Shown piece after piece: positions 10,095 to 17,420 of a stretch of DNA of 64,000 nt. Below the pieces are notes generated by a model. It made no database searches. It had not been told where the DNA came from and saw only the letters and a program-made list of their open reading frames with translations. This DNA is from an uncultured Dorea sp. (GTDB taxonomy: Bacteria > Bacillota > Clostridia > Lachnospirales > Lachnospiraceae), in NCBI GenBank assembly GCA_910577685.1, contig CAJTOH010000015.1:19402-83401 (forward strand), read 5' to 3'. How positions within the stretch are numbered: the first letter of the stretch is position 1; each line of letters starts with the position of its first letter. Both the position numbers and the translations under genes were made by a program.

Positions 10095-10111
10095 CCGGTA
10101 TCAGATACCGG
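10095..10111 (-). promoter_or_regulatory. perfect palindrome upstream of the binding-protein gene
   Basis: CCGGTATCAGATACCGG is a perfect inverted repeat (8-bp arms around a central base), located 31 bp before the start codon. Two TTGACA hexamers lie farther upstream on the minus strand (10138-10143 and 10167-10172), although no good -10 box sits at ideal spacing. It could be a regulator binding site or an RNA hairpin in the leader. Confidence 0.5.
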
Positions 10112-10208
10112 TTGTGTCTATGGGTATATGATAGCATTGTCAATACTTTATTCCTATAAAATAAAATGTCAATTATCTATAAAAATCTTACATTTGGGCA
10201 CATAAAAA

Positions 10209-10246
10209 AAGACGTTCAAAAACATACGAAACCCTCTGAACGTCTT
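10209..10246 (-). terminator. rho-independent terminator after the sensor kinase gene
   Basis: The 10-bp stem AAGACGTTCA/TGAACGTCTT (arms 10209-10218 and 10237-10246) is followed on the minus strand by a run of T residues. It sits 8 bp after the stop of the histidine kinase gene and closes the ABC-peptidase-two-component operon. Confidence 0.85.
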
Positions 10247-10253
10247 CCGCTTA

Positions 10254-11651
10254 TTATAAACAAATAATAAAAATATTTTTCCCGTCCCGACGGATATACC
10301 AAAGTTCTCCCCCATGTTTTTCTACAATCTTATATGCGATCGCAAGTCCTAATCCTGTCCCGCCGATGCTTCGTCTGGCGCAGTCCCCCCGTACAAAGGG
10401 ATCAAACAGGGACGGCCTCAGCTCTTCTGAAACGGGTTCTCCATCATCCCACACGGAAATCTCCGTATTTTCATCCATCTTCCGTACTTCGGCGGTCACA
10501 CATGTTCCCGTCTGATTATATTTTGCCGCATTTCCCAAAAGATTCTCGATCACCCGCCGGAATTCTTTTCGGTCAATCTCAGCATAAACAGGCGTCTCCG
10601 GTATCTGAATCTGAAAATCCAGCTCCTTCTCCGTAATCTCCTCGTAATACTCCGCGCAGGTCTGCCTGACTAATTCGCAGAGATCCGTCCGCACGCTCTG
10701 AAGCCGATAACCGGTATCTTCCATTTTGAGCAGTTGGAAAAGTTCATTCACCAAGGTATCGACACGCTCCGCCTTTTGGTCTATCATCCGGTAATACCTC
10801 GGCAGCTCGCCCTCCTTCACCAGCCCTTCCTCCAAAACATTTGCACTGCTCTTAATAGTGGACACCGGAGTCTTGATATCATGGGAAATCTCCAGAAGCA
10901 TCCGGTTCTTTCGATCCTCAGCCTTTTGTTTCTTAAGCTTCTCTGACTCCAACTGTCCGATCATCATATTAAAGGTATCCCTGATCTCCGCAAATTCCCG
11001 CTGGGCCTCAAACTCAAGCCTCACTTGACTGCCCCCGGCCCTTACCTGTTCCATGCCCTCCGTAATCTTCCGGAGGGGTTTTCGGATTCTCCGCGACAGA
11101 TATGCGCTCATGAGGAGGCAGTTTACCAGAAACAGGAGGAAAAAGGAAAGAATCACCGTCACCGCCGTTTTCGTAGTCTGAGTGTCCTTCCCCACATTGT
11201 AAATATAACTCATCCGCAATGCGTTCCTCGCAATCTTCATAAGGTAATATTCGGTTTCTGCCTCTGACCGCACCGCCTTTAGATATCCCCTGTATTCACC
11301 GGCAGAGGTATTCGCTTCTACCTGATTGTCCGTCATAAGATACTCCGTAAGCTCCTCCATAGAATAGGCCGTAATCTGATCTTTCTTGTCTCCATACACC
11401 TCCGTCACATGGAAAGAACCGTCGAGACGTTCAATCCACCCTCCAAGGCGTTCAAAAGAGCTGAAATCGCCTACGTTTCCCTCCTCGTCCACCATCTCAT
11501 AGGGCACAAGAGATTCCAGCTGTCCGCCGCCGACAAAGAAGAGCATCCCGAACATACACACGTAAAGCAGAATGACCGATACCGCCGCAAACACGATATA
11601 ACTTACTACAAGCTGCCGGAATACGCTGCCTTTTTTCTTTATCTTTCCCAC
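10254..11651 (-). CDS. HAMP-containing sensor histidine kinase
   Basis: A 465-residue kinase with one membrane segment near residues 11-35, a short external loop of about 130 residues, a second segment near 165-185, a HAMP linker, a HisKA domain with ISHDIKTP, and a HATPase domain with the G-rich GGTGLGLAIAYKIV motif near the C-terminus. The start is a GTG at 11651, eight bases after the regulator stop codon, with GGAGAAG upstream. It phosphorylates the response regulator encoded immediately upstream. Together with the ABC transporter and peptidase-like protein it probably forms an envelope-stress or antimicrobial-peptide response unit, an inference from gene order. Confidence 0.92.
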   Translation of the reverse strand: MGKIKKKGSVFRQLVVSYIVFAAVSVILLYVCMFGMLFFVGGGQLESLVPYEMVDEEGNVGDFSSFERLGGWIERLDGSFHVTEVYGDKKDQITAYSMEELTEYLMTDNQVEANTSAGEYRGYLKAVRSEAETEYYLMKIARNALRMSYIYNVGKDTQTTKTAVTVILSFFLLFLVNCLLMSAYLSRRIRKPLRKITEGMEQVRAGGSQVRLEFEAQREFAEIRDTFNMMIGQLESEKLKKQKAEDRKNRMLLEISHDIKTPVSTIKSSANVLEEGLVKEGELPRYYRMIDQKAERVDTLVNELFQLLKMEDTGYRLQSVRTDLCELVRQTCAEYYEEITEKELDFQIQIPETPVYAEIDRKEFRRVIENLLGNAAKYNQTGTCVTAEVRKMDENTEISVWDDGEPVSEELRPSLFDPFVRGDCARRSIGGTGLGLAIAYKIVEKHGGELWYIRRDGKNIFIICL

Positions 11652-11658
11652 TTTCTAA

Positions 11659-12372
11659 TTACTTCTCCTTCTCTACCTTATATCCAAGTCCTTTAACCGT
11701 CTTGATTAACGGTTCTTTGCCTTCCCCTTCTTCCAATTTTTTTCTCAGATTGCTGATGTGGACCATAACCGTATTGTCATCCCCGGCATAGGGTTCCTCC
11801 CAAACCCTTTCAAAAATCTGCTGTTTCGTAAATATGCCTCCCGGACGTTCCATGAACATCTTGAGTATCCGAAATTCTGTGGACGTTATCTCGATCTCCC
11901 GGCCGTCCCTATTTACGGTTCCTTCCTCCACATTCAGCTTCACTCCCCTAAGCTCCAGTTCTTTCTTCTCCTCTTTCGTTTCCTGCCAATAATCATAATT
12001 TCTCCGGAGCTGCGCCTTAATCCTCGCCACCACCTCCAGCGGATTGTAAGGTTTGGTAATATAATCGTCCGCTCCAAGTTCCAGTCCTAAGATCTTATCA
12101 TAATCCTGATCCTTCGCCGTCAGCATAACCGCCGGAATCCGGCTGCTCTCTCTGATCTTGCGCAGCACGGCAAAGCCGTCCAGCCCCGGCATCATAATAT
12201 CCAATAACACCAGGTGGAAATCCTCCCGGCCAAATAACTTCATTGCTTCAATCCCATCCTTTGCCTTCCGGATGCCAATCCTCTCCCGCTCCAGATATAA
12301 CTCCAGAATATCCAAAAGCTCCGCCTCATCGTCGGCCGCCAGAATCTTATAATCCATCTTATTTTCTTCCAT
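11659..12372 (-). CDS. OmpR-family response regulator
   Basis: A 237-residue regulator. The receiver domain holds Asp58 in LLDIMMPG and the conserved Thr and Lys (AVMLTAKD, YITKPYNP). The C-terminal winged helix (about 135-235) ends in IKTVKGLGYKVE. It is the partner of the kinase encoded 7 bp downstream. Its first 14 bases overlap the end of the peptidase-like gene, implying translational coupling. Its likely DNA target is the pair of 8-bp direct repeats with 11-bp period found upstream of the first gene of this operon, which would make the system autoregulated. Confidence 0.94.
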   Translation of the reverse strand: MEENKMDYKILAADDEAELLDILELYLERERIGIRKAKDGIEAMKLFGREDFHLVLLDIMMPGLDGFAVLRKIRESSRIPAVMLTAKDQDYDKILGLELGADDYITKPYNPLEVVARIKAQLRRNYDYWQETKEEKKELELRGVKLNVEEGTVNRDGREIEITSTEFRILKMFMERPGGIFTKQQIFERVWEEPYAGDDNTVMVHISNLRKKLEEGEGKEPLIKTVKGLGYKVEKEK

Positions 12373-13312
12373 ATTCCTCCAACACCTTGTCCAGTCCTCG
12401 GGTAAAATCGAAAGTTTCCTTCCAGTTCGGATTCAGCCTGTCAAGAATCAGGCATTTCGCAAACCCGGTGCGGTAATATTTTCCCCGCCCTCCCTCATAC
12501 GTATCCAGATTCTCCAGATAGCGCTCCTTATATGCCTTTTCGCCGGCCGCCGTCCGATAGACGGAAGCTTCCACATAATACGCGGTCCCTTCTGTCAGCT
12601 CACAGCGGATCTCCGCGTCTCTTGCCGCCTTTTCCATCCCTTCCATCCGCCGCCTGCGACATTCACTATATTCTAATACGATTCTTTGAATCTCGTCAAT
12701 GGCTGAGGGATCCGTTTCCACCGCTTTTTTCAAAAGTTTCATTTCCTTCTCCATATCTGTTTGCCGGACGCCGTCGCCATCCTTAAGAACATCATTTTCC
12801 GAGTTCCCTGCCTGCCCGCCGTTTTCTAACTCCTCATACATCTCCTCCGCCGTCGTTTTTTCTCCCAGAATCGCAAAATCAGTCAATTGGTATGCGTGGA
12901 ACGCCTCGTGCCAAATGGCGGCTTTCTGTTCTAAAGGGCCGTATCCGCTGCCTGAAACCACGCCCTCCACACCGCCTGTAAGCGCCATCAGATGATCGAA
13001 CTGCTCCAAAGTCGGTATAATCACCTCAAAATGATCCTCCACCGGATACGCGGTCCCGGCAAAGGTCTGTAATACCGGCGTCCGCTTCTCAATCTTACCC
13101 CTATAAAACACATAATCTGATGTTCCGTCATACATTGCCACCGGGTAATCCGCAAGGCAAAATCCCTCAAATCCCAACGTGTCCGCCTGTTCCTGTAAAT
13201 CAACAGCCTCTTTATAAATCTTCTTATTTTCCTCGGAAATTCCCTGATTTCCCGTAAACAGCCACGCCGACAAAAGCGCCGCGCCAAGAATACACATCGC
13301 TGCTTTATACAT
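12359..13312 (-). CDS. putative membrane-anchored zinc metallopeptidase-like protein
   Basis: A 317-residue protein with an N-terminal hydrophobic segment (residues 4-20, signal anchor or signal peptide). It contains a gluzincin-type HEXXH motif, HEAFH at 135-139, and a downstream ELTEGTAYYVE motif whose Glu241 is placed like a third zinc ligand. I recognise no named family. I chose the ATG at 13312 because AAAAGGAGG lies just upstream; an open frame continues about 113 codons further 5' but overlaps the permease gene in another frame and looks spurious. It lies between the ABC permease and the response regulator genes, so an extracytoplasmic protease role is plausible but unproven. Confidence 0.7.
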   Translation of the reverse strand: MYKAAMCILGAALLSAWLFTGNQGISEENKKIYKEAVDLQEQADTLGFEGFCLADYPVAMYDGTSDYVFYRGKIEKRTPVLQTFAGTAYPVEDHFEVIIPTLEQFDHLMALTGGVEGVVSGSGYGPLEQKAAIWHEAFHAYQLTDFAILGEKTTAEEMYEELENGGQAGNSENDVLKDGDGVRQTDMEKEMKLLKKAVETDPSAIDEIQRIVLEYSECRRRRMEGMEKAARDAEIRCELTEGTAYYVEASVYRTAAGEKAYKERYLENLDTYEGGRGKYYRTGFAKCLILDRLNPNWKETFDFTRGLDKVLEEYGRK

Positions 13313-13326
13313 TACAAATCCTCCTT

Positions 13327-14085
13327 TTACGCCTCTTTCTTCTGAAACACGGTTATCATCATCGCCCCCGCATACAAGAACAACATCCCGCCAAGAATAC
13401 TGTGTATATCCACTTGGTTTCCAACCAAAAATTCCCCTGCCTGGGATTCTGCCGCATAGAGATCCGGCGTCAGGATAAGAATCCCCCTCAGGATGCCCCT
13501 TGATACGCCGGACACAATCCCCGAGAGCGTCCGCAGGAGCGGCTGCATCGTCCCCGCCAGCATTACCGCAACCGAGACGGCCCCTGCCGCCATACCGGGA
13601 AGCGCCAGACTCATGGCGCTCGTAAACAAACTGACGCCCGCCGTCCCGCACACGAAAATCAAAAATCCCGGGATACTGCGCAGCAGCACATCCGTCTCTC
13701 CTTTGATTCCTGCAAAGATCATCACACCGGCATATAAGACAAACACAGCCGCTGCCGAACTGATTACATTTGCCAATGCAAGCTGCCCATGATAATTTTT
13801 CTGGCTAATCCCGCGCATCCACACCAAATGGCTGGTCTTTTTCTCATACTCGTTGGGAATCGTGCGGAGGCTTAACGCAACGGCTATTCCTCCGCCGATG
13901 ACCGACACCGCGTTCAGGACAAACGGCAACAGCATGCTGATATCTGTCACCGGAACCCCGTCGATTGACAGAGTGACCGTTCCGCTCATACACAGAAGTA
14001 CGATCAGCAGCCCGATCCCCATCACCACATAAATATCCTTTCTGCGGAGTCTCTCCCGCAGCGCATTTTTCATAATTCCCATCAT
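13327..14085 (-). CDS. ABC transporter permease subunit
   Basis: A 252-residue hydrophobic protein with about six predicted transmembrane helices and no soluble domain, of the type that pairs with an ABC-2 style export ATPase. Its ATG overlaps the stop of the ATPase gene (TAATG arrangement), so the two are translationally coupled. Family ABC2_membrane is likely but the sequence is divergent. The exported substrate is unknown; the association with a two-component system suggests a peptide, lipid or antimicrobial. Confidence 0.85.
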   Translation of the reverse strand: MMGIMKNALRERLRRKDIYVVMGIGLLIVLLCMSGTVTLSIDGVPVTDISMLLPFVLNAVSVIGGGIAVALSLRTIPNEYEKKTSHLVWMRGISQKNYHGQLALANVISSAAAVFVLYAGVMIFAGIKGETDVLLRSIPGFLIFVCGTAGVSLFTSAMSLALPGMAAGAVSVAVMLAGTMQPLLRTLSGIVSGVSRGILRGILILTPDLYAAESQAGEFLVGNQVDIHSILGGMLFLYAGAMMITVFQKKEA

Positions 14086-14759
14086 TAGTCCGTACCTCCG
14101 ATCTGTTCTACAAAAATCTCTTCTAAGCTCTTTTCACTCTCTCCATTCTCCCACTCATAGATCAGGCGTCCGCTTTTCAGGATGATCCCGCGATCGCATA
14201 CCCGCTCTATATCGTTCAGGATATGGGAATTGATAAGTATCGTCTTTCCTTCCTCTTTCAATGCCTGAATCGTATGCATCATCTCCAGACGCCCCATTGC
14301 GTCCAGCCCCGCCGTTGGTTCGTCCAGAATCAAAAATTGGGGATCTCCAAGCAGCGCCTGCGCCAAAGCCAGCCTTTGCAGCATCCCCTTGGAATAGTGT
14401 TTTACTTTTGTACTGCTCTTTGAAAGCCCTGCCCGCTGCAAAAGTTCCGGAATCCGGCGCTTTAACTCCTCTTTTTTAATCCTCTGCAGGCCGCCGTAGA
14501 ATTCCAGTACCTCCTGACCGGTAAGGAAGGGATGGAAGTAGGGCGTCTCCGGCGAATACCCCATCTGCACATCCTTTTCCCTCCGGATGTTCCCTCCATC
14601 CTTCGGTATCAGATTAAGGATCATCTTAATGGTCGTCGTCTTCCCCGCCCCATTGCTCCCTAACAGGGCGAATACTTCCCCCTTCTTGACCGAAAAACTG
14701 AGATCTTCAACTACATTCTTTTTCTGGTATACTTTTCTCAAATGTTCACATTTCAGCAT
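14085..14759 (-). CDS. ABC transporter ATP-binding protein
   Basis: A 224-residue ATPase with Walker A GSNGAGKTTT near residue 34, the signature YSKGMLQRLALAQ, Walker B FLILDEPTAGLD and the switch histidine (NSHILNDIE). It belongs to the CcmA-like export family. AGGAGG lies seven bases before the ATG. It is the first gene of a five-gene operon with the permease, peptidase-like protein, response regulator and kinase. It energises transport by the permease encoded next. Confidence 0.94.
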   Translation of the reverse strand: MLKCEHLRKVYQKKNVVEDLSFSVKKGEVFALLGSNGAGKTTTIKMILNLIPKDGGNIRREKDVQMGYSPETPYFHPFLTGQEVLEFYGGLQRIKKEELKRRIPELLQRAGLSKSSTKVKHYSKGMLQRLALAQALLGDPQFLILDEPTAGLDAMGRLEMMHTIQALKEEGKTILINSHILNDIERVCDRGIILKSGRLIYEWENGESEKSLEEIFVEQIGGTD

Positions 14760-14875
14760 ATTCTTTCCTCCTACTAATCTTAACAGGAAGCCGGCCGCCA
14801 GGTCCCGTCTCCTTTGACGCCGGCGGTTACCGGTTTAATTCCTTCACCTCTTGTAAGACTAAGTGTAACCGATTC

Positions 14876-14915
14876 AGTATAAGACGTCATAAAAAGAACC
14901 TTAAGCCAACCTTAA
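14876..14915 (-). promoter_or_regulatory. promoter with OmpR-type direct repeats
   Basis: On the minus strand two identical octamers TTAAGGTT (at 14908-14915 and 14897-14904) repeat with an exact 11-bp period, the usual spacing of OmpR/PhoB-family half-sites on one DNA face. The proximal copy occupies the -35 position, 17 bp before a TATACT -10 box at 14876-14881. It lies about 120 bp upstream of the ABC ATPase gene. The regulator encoded in this operon is the obvious candidate to bind it. Confidence 0.75.
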
Positions 14916-14991
14916 ATCAACGGAAATGTGCATATCCTTTCTCTTTCCTGCCGGCTGCTGCGTCGGCGCAAAAAACCGCTCCGTTCAAGCG

Positions 14992-15018
14992 AAAAAAAAG
15001 ACACCCCGAAGGGTGTCT
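14992..15018 (-). terminator. rho-independent terminator after the small membrane-protein gene
   Basis: An 8-bp stem AGACACCC/GGGTGTCT with a CGAA loop is followed on the minus strand by seven T residues. It lies about 70 bp beyond the small ORF ending at 15087. The bases between 14916 and 14991 hold nothing recognisable. Confidence 0.85.
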
Positions 15019-15086
15019 GAAACCAAAGTAAATCCATATTCACATAGTACGAATCCCGTACGATCCTGCCGCTCCTTATAATACCG

Positions 15087-15224
15087 CTAACAGCAAAACA
15101 AGTTATATCCTATCAAAATACACAATAAAATACACAATACCGTCACAAATATATTCGGCAGTATCAGTGCCACAGCCATCCCAAGCGCCACACAGAACAG
15201 GGCAAATCCCAATACCCGCTTCAT
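15087..15224 (-). CDS. small hydrophobic membrane protein (45 residues)
   Basis: A short reading frame beginning MKRVLGFALFCVALGM and ending YNLFCC. Nearly the whole chain is hydrophobic, with two likely membrane segments (about 4-20 and 23-42) around an ILPN turn. An AAGGGTGG element sits five bases before the ATG; an in-frame ATG at 15245 would add seven residues but overlaps the probable transcription start. A TATAAT box at 15253-15258 and a terminator downstream suggest its own small transcript. I recall similar tiny membrane proteins in Lachnospiraceae but cannot name a function. Confidence 0.6.
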   Translation of the reverse strand: MKRVLGFALFCVALGMAVALILPNIFVTVLCILLCILIGYNLFCC

Positions 15225-15252
15225 CACAGCCACCCTTGCCCGCATTTTCTAT

Positions 15253-15258
15253 ATTATA
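15253..15258 (-). promoter_or_regulatory. -10 box (TATAAT) for the small membrane-protein gene
   Basis: A perfect TATAAT on the minus strand, 28 bp upstream of the ATG at 15224. No good -35 hexamer is seen at 16-18 bp, so the promoter call is tentative. Confidence 0.35.
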
Positions 15259-15323
15259 TGCGTGTATTTCCTAAAAAATACCTCCCGCCTGCAAGTTGTG
15301 CGTCCGGCTGCAAAACTTAAAAC

Positions 15324-15719
15324 TTATTTGTCGTCATCAGCAGAGTCCAGAATGTCCATTACATCCTCTTCCGTCATCTTCTCTTCCTTCTTAGAACCAA
15401 ACCGGTCAATCATATCCGGCACCATGTCCAGAATCTTCGTCATCATATCCTGATTCTTGACATTCACAAGCTTCGTATGTCCGTTCTGAATTACAAGCAC
15501 CGCACTGGGAGTAATCTTACCGCCAAGTCCGCCTGCCCCCTTCTCCTTCTTATCTCCGCTGAATGCGCCTGCGCCCACGGCAAACGACACATCCACCAGA
15601 GGCAGGATGATCGTGTCCCCGATATGGATTGCTTCCCCTACCACAGTCTTGGATGAGATCACGCCGTCCATTCCGTTAAACAAAGCCTCCACTGTTCCTT
15701 TAAATTGATTATCTGTCAT
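15324..15719 (-). CDS. gerW: GerW family sporulation protein (YtfJ)
   Basis: A 131-residue protein matching the GerW/YtfJ family: an N-terminal MDGVISSKTVVGEAI segment, the central VSFAVGAGAF stretch, a Gly-rich KKEKGAGGLGGKI loop and the PSAVLVIQNG strand. In Bacillus the protein is made in the forespore and is needed for germination with some nutrients. It follows the DUF2953 gene by 20 bp, the same order as ytfI-ytfJ of Bacillus. AGGAGG precedes the ATG by nine bases. An acidic, charged tail of about 25 residues ends the protein. Its presence supports a spore-forming host. Confidence 0.93.
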   Translation of the reverse strand: MTDNQFKGTVEALFNGMDGVISSKTVVGEAIHIGDTIILPLVDVSFAVGAGAFSGDKKEKGAGGLGGKITPSAVLVIQNGHTKLVNVKNQDMMTKILDMVPDMIDRFGSKKEEKMTEEDVMDILDSADDDK

Positions 15720-15739
15720 AATCCGATTCCTCCTACTGC

Positions 15740-17056
15740 TTATAATTCAAATTTTCTCACATGACGGTACGTCATGCGCACTTCCCTGCTCCACAGCAGC
15801 TTCCACAACAGTTTAAAGAAACTGCCTGCACGAATGATTCCCTTAACCGTCAAATGCCCGTCTAATACCTTCTTCTCAAAATCCGGCCGGATATCTACGC
15901 CGTCGCCAAAAAACGGATAGCATATACTAAGCCCCGCCAGTACCTTCCCCGTAAGGGACGGATCTTCAAATCCATATCGAATATCCGCCCGGATTGTCCG
16001 CGGCTTCAGCCTGCGAAGCAGGAACAGCACTTCATCCCTTGCCTTCATAAATGCCGTCTGATGAACCTCGTCCGAAAGAAATCCGATGATCTTGTCCTTC
16101 TTCTCTATTAATCTCTGAACTTTACTGCCGATTCCCTGCAGGGTATTGCCCATCTTCTCCGGAATCTTTGCTATCTTCCGGCAAATACCGGCAATCTTCC
16201 GGTAAACGCTTTGACAGACGCCTGTAATCTTCTGCCATATTCCGGACCGTTCTTCTTCACTGTCCTCAGAATCCTCTTCCCGTTCTTCCCTGCCGCCTTC
16301 ACGATCTGTCTTCCGTTCTTCCCTGCCGCCTTCGCTATCCACCTGCCGTTCTTCTCTGCCGTCTTCGCCATCCACCTGCCGTTCTTCCCTGCCGTCTGCG
16401 CTATCCGCCTTCCGTTCTTCCCTGCCGTCTGCGAAAACGCCTTCCCCTTCTTCTTTGTCAGATTCCCAAGCATCTTTCCCGTTTGCATCAGCGGTTTTTG
16501 CTTCTTCCGGATTAGTTCCGGCTTCCAGGATTTTTTCCATCTCCCGTTCCAGCTCGTCAACCAGCCGCTCCGGCTCTTCTGAAACAGCTTCCCGTATTTT
16601 TTCTTTTTCTTCAAGCCTTTCCACAAGCCAATCCCGCCGGCCTTCTTCTTCCTGAACAGTCCCAAGATCCCCCGACTCTTTTTCCACCCCGGCATCTTTT
16701 TCACCGGTTTCTTCTTCAAAATCTTCCCGATCGTCTTCCAACTCTTCTTCATACGTCTCCACCTCTGCTTCTATAGTCTTCTTCCCTTCCTGGCCGCTTT
16801 GTACCTTCTTCCACGCAATCCGGACCTGCCAGACGAACTTCTTGTCCTCATAGAGCAAATCCGCCCTGACCAGATGCAAAAGCCAAGTCGCCTTGGCCTT
16901 CATGCGGGTCTTGGCAAACGTGCCGTCCATTGCAGCCTCCAGATCGTATCTGACCGGCACAAAAAGAACAACACAAACCAGTAATACAAGTATCCCCAGT
17001 ATCACTGCAATTATAATCCCTATGATTTTCAAGATAAGCAATAGAATATGTAGCAT
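15740..17056 (-). CDS. DUF2953 domain protein (YtfI-like) with acidic repeat insert
   Basis: A 438-residue protein with an N-terminal membrane segment (residues 4-30) and a split DUF2953 domain: the first part VPVRYDLEAAMDGTF and the second RTIRADIRYGFEDPSLTGKVLAG near residue 350. Between them is a highly charged region of over 200 residues including five copies of an 11-residue unit resembling DGREERQVDSE, encoded by 33-bp tandem repeats. It is next to gerW, as in other spore formers, but its role is not known. The long insert is much larger than in typical family members of about 220 residues. Its start overlaps the preceding stop region closely. Confidence 0.85.
   Translation of the reverse strand: MLHILLLILKIIGIIIAVILGILVLLVCVVLFVPVRYDLEAAMDGTFAKTRMKAKATWLLHLVRADLLYEDKKFVWQVRIAWKKVQSGQEGKKTIEAEVETYEEELEDDREDFEEETGEKDAGVEKESGDLGTVQEEEGRRDWLVERLEEKEKIREAVSEEPERLVDELEREMEKILEAGTNPEEAKTADANGKDAWESDKEEGEGVFADGREERKADSADGREERQVDGEDGREERQVDSEGGREERKTDREGGREEREEDSEDSEEERSGIWQKITGVCQSVYRKIAGICRKIAKIPEKMGNTLQGIGSKVQRLIEKKDKIIGFLSDEVHQTAFMKARDEVLFLLRRLKPRTIRADIRYGFEDPSLTGKVLAGLSICYPFFGDGVDIRPDFEKKVLDGHLTVKGIIRAGSFFKLLWKLLWSREVRMTYRHVRKFEL
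16281..16445. repeat. 33-bp in-frame tandem repeat, five copies
   Basis: Copies begin at 16281, 16314, 16347, 16380 and 16413, each starting CGTTCTTCCCTGCCG (plus strand) with a few substitutions. Period 33 keeps the reading frame of the DUF2953 gene and encodes Glu/Arg/Asp-rich 11-residue units. Confidence 0.93.
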
Positions 17057-17057
17057 C

Positions 17058-17378
17058 TTACTCTTCCTGTTCTCTCTCTAAAATATAGGAACGAATGTCA
17101 GCTCCTTTTGTCTTATTATACACTTCCCGAGCGATTTCTTCCACCATTTCTACCGCATCTTCATAACCTTTTGCAAGCCCGACAACAAAAAAATCATCAT
17201 GGGGAAAATCCGGCTGTAAAAAAATCATGGAATTATAGATCTCCAACTGATTCTTCTCATTACGCGCCAGCGTTATGATATGGATATTCATCTGCAGTTT
17301 CTTCTCCTCCAGCTTTCGGATAATCTTCTCTTTCTTTTTTATGCCGTCAGCCAGATATAGATGTTTATAGTATCTCAT
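17058..17378 (-). CDS. conserved hypothetical protein (106 residues)
   Basis: A small soluble protein with no recognised domain. It opens with a basic amphipathic region (DGIKKKEKIIRKLEEKK), has a strand-like centre (NIHIITLARNEKNQLEIYNS) and an acidic C-terminus. GAGGAG lies six bases before the ATG, and its stop codon is separated by one base from the DUF2953 start, so it is translated in the same operon. A cytoplasmic location is likely. I do not recognise a function. Confidence 0.75.
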   Translation of the reverse strand: MRYYKHLYLADGIKKKEKIIRKLEEKKLQMNIHIITLARNEKNQLEIYNSMIFLQPDFPHDDFFVVGLAKGYEDAVEMVEEIAREVYNKTKGADIRSYILEREQEE

Positions 17379-17420
17379 ATTCCGCTCCTCTTGTACACTA
17401 AAATATCAAAAAATTTCCAT

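Noticed and set aside
13313..13651. 113-codon upstream extension of the HEXXH protein
   Set aside because: It overlaps the permease gene in another frame, is Gly/Asp/Arg-rich, and the internal ATG at 13312 has an excellent ribosome binding site and hydrophobic N-terminus.
16281..16445. CRISPR array
   Set aside because: The 33-bp units are contiguous with no spacers and keep the reading frame of a protein; it is a coding tandem repeat.
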